From Actinoplanes auranticolor (lineage in GTDB: Bacteria > Actinomycetota > Actinomycetes > Mycobacteriales > Micromonosporaceae), in the NCBI RefSeq assembly GCF_018332655.1, contig NZ_BOQL01000018.1:310001-374000 (forward strand): 64,000 nucleotides of DNA. The letters are read 5' to 3'. Shown here piece by piece: positions 51,610 to 61,762 of the stretch. The notes beneath the pieces were generated by a model. It was not told the origin of the DNA. It saw only the letters and a program-made list of their open reading frames with translations, and made no database searches. The translations under genes were made by a program, and so were the position numbers. How positions within the stretch are numbered: position 1 is the stretch's first letter; every line of letters begins with the position of its first letter.

Positions 51610-51858
51610 GAAGACGATGGCGTCGGTGACGTCGCTGATCTGGCCGAGCCGGCCGACCGGGTGCAGGCCGGCCAGGAACTCGTGGGTCTCGGCCGGGTGC
51701 ATGGGGGTCGCGATGACGCCGGGCGAGACCGCGTTGAAACGGATGCCGCGGGTCGCGTACTCGATGGCCAGGGCCTTGGTCGCCGAGTTGAGGCCGCCCT
51801 TGGTGAGCGAGGCCAGCACAGCCGGCAGGCTGCTGTTGGCGTGGTCGGTCAGGTGCGC
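51610..51858 (-). pseudogene. Short-chain dehydrogenase fragment
   Basis: About 83 residues: 'LTDHANSSLPAVLASLTKGG', 'KALAIEYATRGIRFNAVSPG' and 'HPVGRLGQISDVTDAIVF'. This is the second half of an SDR, from before the catalytic region to just short of the closing 'VTGEILHVDGG' segment. The Tyr of YxxxK is replaced in this group by 'LASLTKGG'. The Rossmann half and the C-terminus are absent. In frame with the SnoaL remnant that follows. Confidence 0.7.
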
Positions 51859-51865
51859 GACGAAG

Positions 51866-52335
51866 ACCTCGACGCCCGGCTGCTCGGCGCCGACCGCCTG
51901 TACGCGGTGAGCACCGGCACCTCGACCGAACCGGTCCACACCCGCGACACTGTGGTGCTCATCGACGCCGACGAGGTCAGCTGGTCGTCCTGGAACCGCT
52001 GGGCGGCGGCGCTGGCCGAGGAGACCGGCGCCGGGACGGTGGCCGTCTCGGACGGCGGCATCACCGGTCCGGCGTTCTTCGACCACGTACGCCGCCTGCG
52101 CCGGCCGGTGGTGAACTGCCCCAAGGGTCAGACCACCCCGGTGCCGGCCGACCTGGTCGCCCGCCCGATCACTCGGCCGGCACCGTACTGGACGTGGTCG
52201 CTGGTCTCCCGCCGCAACGAGCGGCGGCCCGCGGTGCGAGCGCTCGTCGCGGCGCTGACCCGCTCGGTGGACGGGTGCGGCCTCGACAACCCGGACGCCT
52301 GGCTGCCCCCGGACGACCCGTACCGCGTCACCTGA
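51866..52335 (+). pseudogene. LysR substrate-binding domain fragment
   Basis: About 155 residues with 'LLGADRLYAVSTGTSTE', 'TVVLIDADEVSWSSWNRW', 'VVNCPKGQTTPVPADLVARP' and the typical LysR ending 'YWTWSLVSRRNERRPAVRAL'. The HTH and first lobe are missing. It starts within a few bp of the truncated SDR end, on the other strand, as though a LysR/SDR divergon had lost its middle. Confidence 0.65.
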
Positions 52336-52553
52336 ACTGCGGTCAGCTGCCCGGTCGCCTCGGTCACCCGGAAGCCGAGATCGACGGCGCCGATCTCGGT
52401 GAGGTCACCCGAGACCGGTCGTTCATCCACGCTGCGCTGCTATGCTCACACTGTCCAGATCATTTCGGGGTCACTCTTCGCCACCTCCGGCACGGGAACG
52501 GGATCGCCGCAGTGAGCGTCAACGCACGAGATCCTGATGGAGGAAGAACTACT

Positions 52554-52952
52554 GTGATCGACCCACTCAGGAAATCCATGGCGGTCACCGCTGAGCTCTT
52601 CGATCTTGCCCTCCGGGAGATGCGCCTCGGCAACCTGGATCGGGCACGTGCCTCGTTCCGGCAGGCACGCGAGCAGGTGGTCCGGGAAGGCTGGGGCGGA
52701 TTGCTGCCTTCGATCTGCGTCGTGGGCGCGGCCCTGGTGTCGGCCGAGGGTGATCATCGGCAGGCGGCCGTGCTGGTGGGCGTCGCCCACACCGCCTTCC
52801 TGAAGTCCGGCCAGGCACCCGACCCGGGCGAAGTCGTCGAGATCGCACGAGTGTCCGAGGCGGCCGTCAACGCACTCGGAGCTCAGCAGTTCGCGGCCGA
52901 GTCCGCCCGGGGCCGCAGAGCCGGTCCGTCCTCGATCGTCTTCGAGATCTGA
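52554..52952 (+). CDS. Small hypothetical protein, TPR-like tail of a regulator
   Basis: 132 residues from a GTG with GGAGGA in front (9-nt spacing). Helical, with 'EMRLGNLDRARASFRQAREQ' and 'SAEGDHRQAAVLVGVAHTAF', like the TPR region that ends LuxR/AfsR-type ATPase regulators ('...LLGAA...'). The rest of such a protein is absent. It may be a free-standing TPR protein or a remnant. It lies 24 bp before a response regulator gene and may be co-transcribed. Confidence 0.55.
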   Translation: MIDPLRKSMAVTAELFDLALREMRLGNLDRARASFRQAREQVVREGWGGLLPSICVVGAALVSAEGDHRQAAVLVGVAHTAFLKSGQAPDPGEVVEIARVSEAAVNALGAQQFAAESARGRRAGPSSIVFEI

Positions 52953-52976
52953 TGCGGCCCGGACGGAGGACCACGG

Positions 52977-53705
52977 ATGTCTGACACCGGGCACCGCGAC
53001 CGGGTTCTCGTCGTCGACGACGATCCCGGGATCCGCGGTCTGCTGACCTCCGCTCTCGGCTTCGCCGGCTACCAGGTCGACGTGGCGGCGGACGTCGGCC
53101 AGGCCCTCGACCAGGTCCAGGCCCACCCGCCCGACGTCATCGTGCTGGATGTGATGCTGCCCGGAGGAACCGGATTCGACATCCTGACGCTGCTGCGGGC
53201 CAGGTCCGTCGCAGTGCCGGTCCTGTTCCTGACCGCACGTGACGCAGTCGAGGACCGCGTGCGGGGACTGCAGCTGGGCGGCGACGACTACGTGGTCAAG
53301 CCGTTCAGCGTCGTGGAGATCGGGGCCCGGATCGAGGCGCTGCTGCGCCGCTCCCGCGGCACCGCGGTGCCCGCCGATTCGGCCCTCACCTTTCACGACC
53401 TGACACTCGACCTGCAACGGCACGAGGTCCGCCGGGGCGACCAGCTCATCCAGCTGTCACCGACGGAATTCAAGCTGCTCCACGTCCTGATCACCCGCCC
53501 GGGACAGGTCCTGTCCAAGGGCCAGATCCTCGATGCGGTCTGGCAGTACGACTTCGGTGGCGACTCGGTCGTCGTCGAGCGGTTCATCTCGAACCTGCGC
53601 CGCAAGATCGACACCGGGCACGACGCGCTCATCCACACCGTCCGCGGCGTCGGGTACGCCCTGCGCCACGAGACGCAACCAGACGGCAAGCGGACCGGAC
53701 GATGA
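52977..53705 (+). CDS. OmpR/PhoB-family response regulator
   Basis: 242 residues. Receiver domain with acidic pair 'VVDDDPGIRG', phospho-acceptor Asp58 in 'VIVLDVMLPGG', Thr in 'LFLTARD' and Lys in 'DDYVVKPFS'. C-terminal winged helix with 'SPTEFKLLHVLITRPGQVLS' and 'VERFISNLRRKIDTG...IHTVRGVGYAL'. It works with the histidine kinase whose start overlaps its stop (ATGA). Confidence 0.95.
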   Translation: MSDTGHRDRVLVVDDDPGIRGLLTSALGFAGYQVDVAADVGQALDQVQAHPPDVIVLDVMLPGGTGFDILTLLRARSVAVPVLFLTARDAVEDRVRGLQLGGDDYVVKPFSVVEIGARIEALLRRSRGTAVPADSALTFHDLTLDLQRHEVRRGDQLIQLSPTEFKLLHVLITRPGQVLSKGQILDAVWQYDFGGDSVVVERFISNLRRKIDTGHDALIHTVRGVGYALRHETQPDGKRTGR

Positions 53706-55138
53706 ATTACGGCTGGCACCGGTGGCGGGCCGGCATCCGAGGACGGCTCCTGGCCGGTTTTCTCATGCTGTTCCTGCTCGCTCTCGGTGCGAGCGGTCTC
53801 ACCACTGCCTTCCTCGTCGACAACTACGTCTCCGACCGTTCCGTCGCCAAGCTCCGCACCGACGAACAGCGGATCACCGCACTGGTCCGCTCCGGCCCGC
53901 AGACCATCAACGCCGACCAGTTCGAGACGATGCTCGGTCCGCCGCTGGGCATCATGGGATTGGACGCCCGCGGCGACATCTTGTTCGCCATCGGCTCCAG
54001 TGCCGGGTACGAATACGAGCTCGCCCGCCTCGCCCGGGCGGCCGACCCCGGCGAGATCCTGGAGACCGGCGACGACGTCGTGGCGGTCCTGATCACCACA
54101 CCGGGCATGCGGATGAACTACGGCGACCGGGACACCGACGACGTCGCTCAGCTGATTCTGGTCAACGACGCGAACATCGAACGGACCGCCGTCGTCGGTT
54201 ACGTCGGCAGCATGGCGACGATCGCCGTCATCGCCGTCCTCGTGCTCATGGCCCTCGCCGTGGTCGTCCTGCGCATCGGCTTGCGCCCACTGGCGGAGAT
54301 GGCCCACGCGGCCGACGCGATCGCCCAGGGATCCCGCGACGAACGACTACCGGTCTCCGATCGCCACGCCGAGACCGACATCCTCGCCGCCGCGGTCAAC
54401 CGGGCCTTCGATGCGCAGGCCCGCGCCGAGGACCGGGCGAGAACCTTCGCCGCCGACGCCTCGCACGAGCTGCGCACCCCGCTCGCCACCGTGTCCGGCT
54501 GGTTGGAGCTGTACCGGCAGGGCAACCTGAGCGGTGAGGATGTCGAGCAGGCGGTGGCCCGCATCGAGGACGAAGTCGGCCGGATCCGGCTGCTGGTCGA
54601 CGAGCTCGGCCTGCTGGCCCGGCTCGACACCGGCCGGCCCCTCGACAACCAGCCGCTCGACCTGAGCGAGCTCGCCGAGAGCGTGGTCGAGGACGCCCGC
54701 GTGATCTACACCGATCTCGACATCACCCTGCGGGCACCGCCGGATCGATTGCCGGTTGTCGGCGACGCCGCCCGCCTGCAGCAGGTCCTGCGCAACCTGG
54801 TCGGCAACGCCGTCCAGCACAATCCCGCCGGGACTCGGGTCCGTCTGCGGCTGTATCAGGACGACGACGAGGTACGCGTCGACGTGGCGGACAACGGCAC
54901 GGGCATCCGGGCTGCCGACGTACCTCGGCTGTTCGACCGTTTCTGGCGGGCCGAAGCCAGCCGCAGCCGCGACTACGGCGGCTCAGGTCTGGGCCTGGCG
55001 ATCGTCCAAGCCATCGTCCGCGCCCACAACGGCCGGACGACAGTGCACTCCCAGGTCGGACAGGGCACCACCGTGAGCCTGCATCTGCCCACCGCGGCGG
55101 ACGACAGGGCACCGGTTGAGCCGCACTCCGGTCATTGA
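53702..55138 (+). CDS. Sensor histidine kinase
   Basis: 478 residues. Two membrane helices (about 13-38 and 165-188) bracket a ~120-residue extracytoplasmic sensor of no recognised type. HAMP follows ('RPLAEMAHAADAIAQGSRDE'), then HisKA with His255 in 'ASHELRTPLATVSGWLELY', N box 'NLVGNAVQHNP', G1 'DNGTGI' and G2 'GGSGLGLAIV'. Partner of the preceding OmpR regulator. Its end runs 7 bp into the converging oxidoreductase gene, so antisense interference is possible. Stimulus unknown. Confidence 0.95.
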   Translation: MNYGWHRWRAGIRGRLLAGFLMLFLLALGASGLTTAFLVDNYVSDRSVAKLRTDEQRITALVRSGPQTINADQFETMLGPPLGIMGLDARGDILFAIGSSAGYEYELARLARAADPGEILETGDDVVAVLITTPGMRMNYGDRDTDDVAQLILVNDANIERTAVVGYVGSMATIAVIAVLVLMALAVVVLRIGLRPLAEMAHAADAIAQGSRDERLPVSDRHAETDILAAAVNRAFDAQARAEDRARTFAADASHELRTPLATVSGWLELYRQGNLSGEDVEQAVARIEDEVGRIRLLVDELGLLARLDTGRPLDNQPLDLSELAESVVEDARVIYTDLDITLRAPPDRLPVVGDAARLQQVLRNLVGNAVQHNPAGTRVRLRLYQDDDEVRVDVADNGTGIRAADVPRLFDRFWRAEASRSRDYGGSGLGLAIVQAIVRAHNGRTTVHSQVGQGTTVSLHLPTAADDRAPVEPHSGH

Positions 55139-56265
55139 CCGCCGGCTGGACGAGGGCGTTGGATGGTCGTTCGCCGGCCCGTGGCGGCGGCCCGGACGAT
55201 CGCGTCGAGGAGCCGGTGGCGCTTGACGGCGTGGCTGAAGTCCGGCGCGACGGCCGTGCCGCGGATCAGGTCGTCGCGGATCGCGGCGTAGGCGTGAGCC
55301 AGCGTGTGGACCACCGTTCCGGCCAGGCCGGGGTAGTTGTCGTAGCCGCCGGGCATCGTGAGCTCCGCAGGCCGGCCGCGACCGCGGGTGCCGTACACCG
55401 TGACCGGACCGAGGTGCGGAAACTCGGCGGCGGTGATCTCGAGTCTGCCCTGCGTACCGTCGATGATCAGCGAGAATCCCGCACCCGACGCCGCGCCGCC
55501 GCGATGGTGGGCGGACAGGATCGCGCCGCCGGCCACGGTGCCCGAGACCGCGATCTGGTCCTCGGCGGTCATCGCCACGACCTGCCCGGTGCGCCCGAGG
55601 GGAACCTCGCGGCGCCGGGTCGCGGTCGTCGCGACCACGTCCTGGAGCTCGCCGATGACCATCGACACCAGGTCGATCGCGTGCCCGAACGCGATGGTGA
55701 GCATCGTGGCCCCGAGTTTGCGGTCGAGGGTGTAGAGCGCGCGCTCCCAAACCGGCGTTCCCCATTCGGTCGAGGACGCCACGACGGTGGCCGAGAGCAC
55801 TTCCCCGACGAACCCCTCGGCGACGAGGTCGGTCAGCCAGCGGAAGGTGGGCGAGGATCGTCCCTGAAGGCCGACGAACGTGGGCACCGTGCCGGCGGCA
55901 CGCTCCATCTCCTCCGCTTCGCGCAGGTCGACGGCGAGCGGCCACTCGGCGAGCACCGGTACGGCCGCCACGAGCGCGGGCAACACCAGTTCGCGATGCT
56001 GAGGCACTTTGACGGCGACAACGACGAGGTCGACGTCCGGGTCGCCGGCGAGCTGCTCGACCGACGTGTACGCGGGTACGCCGTACACCGCTTTCGCGGC
56101 TTGGGCGGAGGCCGGCGAACTCGACGCCAGTGCGCGGAGCTCGATCCCGTCGACGGCCGCCAGCGCGGGCAGGTGACCCCCGGCCGCCCAGCCTCCGGTG
56201 GCACTCAGCCCGACGATGCCGACGCCGATCGGCCTCCGCAGGTCAGGCAGCGCGCGTTTCGTCAT
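55132..56265 (-). CDS. Gfo/Idh/MocA family NAD(P)-dependent oxidoreductase
   Basis: 377 residues. Rossmann 'IGVGIVGLSATGGWAAGGHL' at the N-terminus, then 'DVDLVVVAVKVPQHRELVLP' and 'LAEWPLAVDL' where EKP is normal (Glu-Trp-Pro here), and a C-terminal alpha/beta domain with 'FGHAIDLVSMVIGEL'. The fungal Gal80-like subgroup has a similar pattern. Such enzymes oxidise sugars or sugar acids. The start overlaps the TetR stop (ATGA), so the two form an operon under the TetR promoter. Confidence 0.88.
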   Translation of the reverse strand: MTKRALPDLRRPIGVGIVGLSATGGWAAGGHLPALAAVDGIELRALASSSPASAQAAKAVYGVPAYTSVEQLAGDPDVDLVVVAVKVPQHRELVLPALVAAVPVLAEWPLAVDLREAEEMERAAGTVPTFVGLQGRSSPTFRWLTDLVAEGFVGEVLSATVVASSTEWGTPVWERALYTLDRKLGATMLTIAFGHAIDLVSMVIGELQDVVATTATRRREVPLGRTGQVVAMTAEDQIAVSGTVAGGAILSAHHRGGAASGAGFSLIIDGTQGRLEITAAEFPHLGPVTVYGTRGRGRPAELTMPGGYDNYPGLAGTVVHTLAHAYAAIRDDLIRGTAVAPDFSHAVKRHRLLDAIVRAAATGRRTTIQRPRPAGGQ

Positions 56266-56867
56266 GAAGGCCAGGCGAGGAGGGCCGTGTCGACGATCTC
56301 GTCGAGCTCGGCCGGACCGAGGCCGTTGGCGGCCTGCACGGCGACGCCGAACCCCATCGTCATGATGAACCGGGCGAGACGCCGGGGATCGGCCCCCGGC
56401 GGAAGATCACCCTCGGCGACAGCGCGGCGGAAGCGCTCCTCGAGGCGGACCCCCGCATCGTTGCGCCAGTCGACCAGCAGGTCATGGACAGGCCGGCCGT
56501 CGTCGCTCGACGCCAGAGCACCTTGCACCGTCAGACATCCGGTGGGCCCGCCGGGCGGGGTCGTGGTGCGAACCGCTCCGCGCAGGAACGCCACAGCCAC
56601 AGCGCGCGCGGTGGGCTCCCCCAGGGCGCGCATCGCGTAGGCGGCCGGTCCCGCGCCGTAGCGCTGGAGGGCCTTGCGGAACAACTCCTCCTTGTTGCCG
56701 AAGGCCGCGTACATGCTGGTCTTGGTGATCCCCATCGCGGCGGTCAGTTCGGCCAGGCTCGCCGCTTCGTAACCGCGCGCCCAGAAGACCCGCATGGCGC
56801 TTTCCAGTGCCTGGTCGGTGTCGAACTCGCGAGGACGGCCCATGACGGCTCGGCGGGAATCACCCAT
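56262..56867 (-). CDS. TetR family transcriptional regulator
   Basis: 201 residues from '[20 protein letters not shown]'; the inner ATG (MGRPREF) is possible but has no visible RBS. TetR HTH: '[20 protein letters not shown]' then '[18 protein letters not shown]'. C-terminal domain with '[15 protein letters not shown]', as in AcrR-type regulators of reductases. Divergent from an aldo/keto reductase gene, with a perfect palindrome in the gap, so auto-repression plus control of the reductases is expected. Confidence 0.9.
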   Translation of the reverse strand: MGDSRRAVMGRPREFDTDQALESAMRVFWARGYEAASLAELTAAMGITKTSMYAAFGNKEELFRKALQRYGAGPAAYAMRALGEPTARAVAVAFLRGAVRTTTPPGGPTGCLTVQGALASSDDGRPVHDLLVDWRNDAGVRLEERFRRAVAEGDLPPGADPRRLARFIMTMGFGVAVQAANGLGPAELDEIVDTALLAWPS

Positions 56868-56917
56868 GCAACAAGCGTACCCCTCGGTACAGATGTCGCC
56901 GTGATCCTCATCATTGT

Positions 56918-56931
56918 GTACCGGACGGTAC
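56918..56931. promoter_or_regulatory. TetR operator, site A
   Basis: GTACCGGACGGTAC, a perfect 6+2+6 palindrome in the TetR/aldo-keto reductase gap. Followed by TTA as is site B, so CGGTACTTA forms a 33-bp-spaced direct repeat. Confidence 0.65.
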
Positions 56932-56950
56932 TTATACGTGCTACGGTTCT

Positions 56951-56964
56951 GCACCGACCGGTAC
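56951..56964. promoter_or_regulatory. TetR operator, site B
   Basis: GCACCGACCGGTAC, an imperfect copy of site A with the right half CGGTAC intact. 33 bp from site A, three helical turns, nearer to the reductase start. Confidence 0.5.
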
Positions 56965-56990
56965 TTAACTACCATCAGGGAGTCCGCACC

Positions 56991-57962
<972 letters not shown>

Positions 57963-57992
57963 CCCGATTTTTATATCAAGGAAGGGCATGGA

Positions 57993-58736
57993 ATGGGACA
58001 GCTCGAAGGCAAGACAGCGATCGTCACGGGCGCCAGCGACGGCATCGGCCTGGGGGCTGCCACGCGCCTGGCCCAGGAGGGGGCGCACGTCTTCATCACC
58101 GGCCGCCGGACGGAGCAACTGGAGGCGGCGGCCCGGGCCATCGGGTCGGCCACCGCAATCCCCGGGGACGTCTCGAACCTGGCCGACCTGGACCGGCTCT
58201 ACGACGCGGTCCGCGACCGAGGGCAGGGCCTGGATGTGGTTTTCGCCAATGCCGGGGCGGCCGGATTCGCAACGTTGGAAGAGACGACCGAGGAGCACCT
58301 CGACCACATCTACCGGGTGAACATCCGAGGCACCGTCTTCACCGTGCAGAAGGCGCTGCCGCTGCTCAACGAGGGGGCGTCGATCATCCTGAACCTCTCG
58401 ACCCGCGCCGACGACGGCTGGGCAGGCTTCGGTGCGTACGGCGCCAGCAAGGCCGCGCTGCGCCTGTACACCCGCACGTGGGCCAATGAGCTCAAAGGAC
58501 GCGGCATCCGGGTCAACGCGGTCTCCCCCGGTGCGATCGAGACTCCCGCCGTGGCCAAGATGGTCGGGGAGGCCGACGCCGAGGCGGTCAAGGCCACGTT
58601 CCGGGCCTCGGTGCCGCTGGGCCGGCACGGAACGATCGAAGAGGTGGCCGCCGCCGTGGCCTTCCTGGCCTCGGACCAGAGCAGTTTCGTCCTGGGCACG
58701 AGCCTCTATGTCGACGGCGGCGAGAGCCAGCTCTGA
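57993..58736 (+). CDS. Short-chain dehydrogenase/reductase
   Basis: 247 residues. Classical SDR: cofactor motif 'TGASDGIG' at residues 13-20, 'FANAGAAG', Ser in 'LNLSTRADDG', Tyr/Lys in 'YGASKAALRLY', and C-terminal 'VLGTSLYVDGGESQL'. 'FITGRR' suggests NADP. RBS AAGGAAGGG upstream of the ATG. With the aldo/keto reductase it likely belongs to a carbonyl-detoxification set under the TetR regulator. A strong stem-loop follows. Confidence 0.93.
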   Translation: MGQLEGKTAIVTGASDGIGLGAATRLAQEGAHVFITGRRTEQLEAAARAIGSATAIPGDVSNLADLDRLYDAVRDRGQGLDVVFANAGAAGFATLEETTEEHLDHIYRVNIRGTVFTVQKALPLLNEGASIILNLSTRADDGWAGFGAYGASKAALRLYTRTWANELKGRGIRVNAVSPGAIETPAVAKMVGEADAEAVKATFRASVPLGRHGTIEEVAAAVAFLASDQSSFVLGTSLYVDGGESQL

Positions 58737-58771
58737 GCTCTGCAGCCCTTCGACGGCCTGACCGGCGAGGC

Positions 58772-58806
58772 CCGGGGCGGAGGTCAGTTGCTGACCTCCG
58801 TCCCGG
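58772..58806. terminator. 16-bp stem-loop terminator between SDR and MMPL genes
   Basis: CCGGGGCGGAGGTCAG (58772-58787) pairs with 58791-58806 around a TTG loop; one G-T wobble. Converging genes on both sides, no U-tract. Confidence 0.8.
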
Positions 58807-58825
58807 CCCGGTGTACGGCGTGGTT

Positions 58826-61015
58826 TCAGCTGACGAGTTCGGGTTCGCGGGTGGTGGCCGGGGCGGCGGGCTCGGTGAGGTGGTGGCCTTCGACGTCGAC
58901 GTCGGGCACGACCCGGTCCAGCCAGCGGGGCAGATGCCAGGCGCGGTCGCCGAGCAGCTTCAGGACGGCCGGGACCAGGGTGAGACGCACGACGAAGGCG
59001 TCGATCAGGACACCGAAGGCCAGGGCGAGCGCGATCGGCATGACGTTGGGGTCGTGGGAGAACAGGAAGCTCGCGAAGACGATGACCATGATGACCGCGG
59101 CGGCCACGACCACCCGCCCGGAGTTGCGGGCACCGGCGCGGATGGCTTCGGTGGCGTCACGGTGGCGGGCGTAGTGCTCGCGCATGGCCGAGACGAGGAA
59201 GACCTCATAGTCCATGGCCAGACCGAACAGCACGGCCATGACGATGATCGGGGCGAAGCTGGGCACCGGCCCGACCAGCGGCACGCCGAGCAGATCGGCC
59301 GCCCAGCCCCACTGGAACACCGCGACCATGGCGCCGAACGCGGCACCGACTGAGAGCAGGAAGCCCGCGGTGGCCTTCAGCGGGACCGTCCAGGAGCGGA
59401 AGGCGACCAGCAGCAACAGCAGGGACAACCCGACCACCACCACGGTGAAGGGCAGCAGCGCGCCGTTGAGCTGGTCGACGGCGTCGAGGCTGACCACGGT
59501 CAGGCCGGTCACCGCGACGTAGTCACCGGAGCGGGCAGTGATCGGCTTCAGCGCGGTGCGAAGCTCGGCGACCAGGGCGCTGGTGGCGGCCTCGCGCGGG
59601 CCGGTGGTGGGTACGACCTGCACGACCGCGGCCTGGTTGTCCGCGGCGATCAGCGGTCCGTTGACGGCGGCGATGCCGGGCATCGGCGTGATGGTGTCGA
59701 TGACAGTCCGGGCGGTCGCGTTGATCTCGGCGACCGATCCACCCTCGATCAGCACGACCAGCTTGCCGTTCTCGCCCGGACCGAACGCGCCGGCGACCAG
59801 GTCGTAGGCCTGCCGCGGCTCGGAGGCCGGGGCCGCGGAGCCGTTGTCGTTGAGCGCCAGCTGCAGCTGCACGGCCGGCACGGCGAGCAGACCCAGTCCG
59901 AGCACCACGGCCACGACGATCTTGCGGGGATGCTTGATGACCAGATCCACCCAACGGGCGGCGGCGCCCCCCGTACCGGTGATCAGAATGCGCCGTGCTG
60001 CCCGCGAGTCCGGCTTCGGGCGCAGCTTCTCGCCGGCCAGCGACAGGACGGCCGGCAGCATCGTCAGAGCCAGGACGACCGCGATCGCGACCGCGCCGGC
60101 CGCGGCCAGCCCCATGGAGGTCAGCATCGGTACGCCGGCCAAGGTCAGCCCGACCAGGGCGATGATCACCGTCAGGCCGGCGAACATGACCGAACTGCCC
60201 GCCGTGGCCGTCGCCAGCGCGATCGACTCCCTGACCCCCATGCCGCGGGTCAGCTGAGCGCGATGCCGCGACACGATCAGCAGCGCATAGTCGATGCCGA
60301 CCGCCAGACCGAGCATCAGGGCCAGCGTCAACGCGTTCTGGGAGACGTCGAACACGTTGGCCAGCAGCAGCGTGCCGGCGGCCGTGCCGCCCACCCCGAG
60401 AGCCGCGGTGAGCATCGGGATGCCGGCGGCCAGCATCGATCCGAACGTGACCAGCAGGACCAGCAGCGCCACACCCAGACCGATGATCTCCGGGATACCG
60501 AACGGCTCGAGTTCCTCCTCGAACGCGTCACCGCCGAACAACACCCGGCCACCGGTGTCCCCGAAAGCAGCACCGGCAGCCCGCACCGTTTCCTGCTGCG
60601 CCGGGTCGACCTCGGTACCCGCCGGGAGATCGAAGGCGAGCGACCCGACCGCGACGCGTCCGTCGTCGGAGACCTGTTCCAACGGATCACTGACCTCGGC
60701 GATGTGCTCCACGGCCTGCAGCCGCTTCATCGCCGCCTGAACCTGCGCGGCGACCGTCCTGTCCGTGATCTGCGAACCGTTCGGGGCGACGAACACCACG
60801 TCACCCTCGATGCCGCCTTCCTCGGGAAAGTGCTGCTCCGCCTTCTGCAGAGCGACCTGCCCCGGCGAACCGGGAATGGCGTGACCCGGAGAGAACGAGC
60901 CCGCGAACCCGAGCATGGCGATCAGCGCGGCCGCGATGACCGCCAGCGACGCCGCCAGGAAAACCCACCGGCGACGCGCGGCAACAGCGCCCAACCGGTA
61001 CAAGAACTTGGCCAT
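58826..61015 (-). CDS. MMPL/RND family transporter
   Basis: 729 residues, ATG behind GGAAGGG. Eleven to twelve membrane helices in the RND layout 1+5 / 1+5, with two extracytoplasmic loops (about 40-185 and 385-525). The proton-relay segments 'GLAVGIDYALLIVSRHR' and 'LFGLAMDYEVFLVSAMREHY' are intact. It fits the MMPL subfamily that exports lipids or drug-like metabolites across the cytoplasmic membrane. No adjacent lipid-synthesis gene. A degraded GtrA-like frame lies upstream. Confidence 0.92.
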   Translation of the reverse strand: MAKFLYRLGAVAARRRWVFLAASLAVIAAALIAMLGFAGSFSPGHAIPGSPGQVALQKAEQHFPEEGGIEGDVVFVAPNGSQITDRTVAAQVQAAMKRLQAVEHIAEVSDPLEQVSDDGRVAVGSLAFDLPAGTEVDPAQQETVRAAGAAFGDTGGRVLFGGDAFEEELEPFGIPEIIGLGVALLVLLVTFGSMLAAGIPMLTAALGVGGTAAGTLLLANVFDVSQNALTLALMLGLAVGIDYALLIVSRHRAQLTRGMGVRESIALATATAGSSVMFAGLTVIIALVGLTLAGVPMLTSMGLAAAGAVAIAVVLALTMLPAVLSLAGEKLRPKPDSRAARRILITGTGGAAARWVDLVIKHPRKIVVAVVLGLGLLAVPAVQLQLALNDNGSAAPASEPRQAYDLVAGAFGPGENGKLVVLIEGGSVAEINATARTVIDTITPMPGIAAVNGPLIAADNQAAVVQVVPTTGPREAATSALVAELRTALKPITARSGDYVAVTGLTVVSLDAVDQLNGALLPFTVVVVGLSLLLLLVAFRSWTVPLKATAGFLLSVGAAFGAMVAVFQWGWAADLLGVPLVGPVPSFAPIIVMAVLFGLAMDYEVFLVSAMREHYARHRDATEAIRAGARNSGRVVVAAAVIMVIVFASFLFSHDPNVMPIALALAFGVLIDAFVVRLTLVPAVLKLLGDRAWHLPRWLDRVVPDVDVEGHHLTEPAAPATTREPELVS

Positions 61016-61162
61016 CGAATTGCCCTTCCAAGGCAGGAGTGGGAGACATGTTCACCCTGAGCTCCCGACCTGACGATCGACCCCCACCCACCTTGACGAC
61101 TCCTTGACGACAAACCCACCGCGCCGTCAAGAACCCCCCGAGCCCGGAGCGACCCGCCATAC

Positions 61163-61200
61163 GCATGTGACCACCACGCCTTCGCGTAGTGGTCACATGC
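61163..61200. terminator. Long stem-loop upstream of the MMPL gene
   Basis: GCATGTGACCAC (61163-61174) pairs with 61189-61200. After one C/A mismatch, ACGC pairs with GCGT, leaving a CTTC loop. It is placed at the end of the minus-strand GtrA-like remnant and looks like its former terminator; it could also act in the MMPL leader. Confidence 0.6.
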
Positions 61201-61475
61201 CTGACGAGCCCGGGGGAACGTCGACGGTCCCGGGTGAAGACCCACTCCCGCAGCAGCAGGAACCGGACCAGGCCGACCACCGCGTTGACCGAGGCGATCA
61301 GGAGGACCCGTGACCACCAGTCATCGCTGACGACGTCGCCGAGGAGCGCCGACGCCAGACTGCTTGCCGCCAGCGCGGCGACGGACAGTGCGCCACCCTC
61401 CCACTGCGCAGCCAGCCAGGAGACCCGGGCGCCGGCCCGGAAGGTGAGCCGGCGGTGCCAGCACGGCGAGACGGC
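61201..61475 (-). pseudogene. GtrA-like membrane protein remnant
   Basis: About 90 residues read after an in-frame stop at 61478-61476, with no start codon. 'HRRLTFRAGARVSWLAAQWE' and 'LLIASVNAVVGLVRFLLLRE' followed by WVF give two hydrophobic helices and a closing 'FLLLREWVF' characteristic of GtrA-type sugar-lipid membrane proteins. The N-terminal half is missing. It seems to be a decayed 3' end. Confidence 0.45.
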
Positions 61476-61762
61476 TCACCAGGTCGCGCAGGCAGATCAG
61501 GCCCGCGATGAGGACAACATCTGATCACGCCGTACGGCGCAAGTGCGCGAGCCACTCCACTCGCCTGACGAGCACATCGCTACCCGGGTACTCCCAACCG
61601 AGAGCGCCATCGGCGAACACCGCCGCGAGCGCACCCTGGTGACTCCACAACATCGGCTTGGTCACTGCCCCTCCATGCTCCCGCGCGCGAACGACGGCCG
61701 CGCACCAGCCTGAGCACCTTCAAACGCCCGGCCCTTGCGCTGTTGATCTATCTTCTTCGATT
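61476..61762. other. Intergenic region before the SWIM gene
   Basis: No supported gene. TATCTT at 61749-61754 lies 8 bp before the GTG of the SWIM gene, which lacks an RBS, compatible with a leaderless transcript. No convincing -35. Confidence 0.4.
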
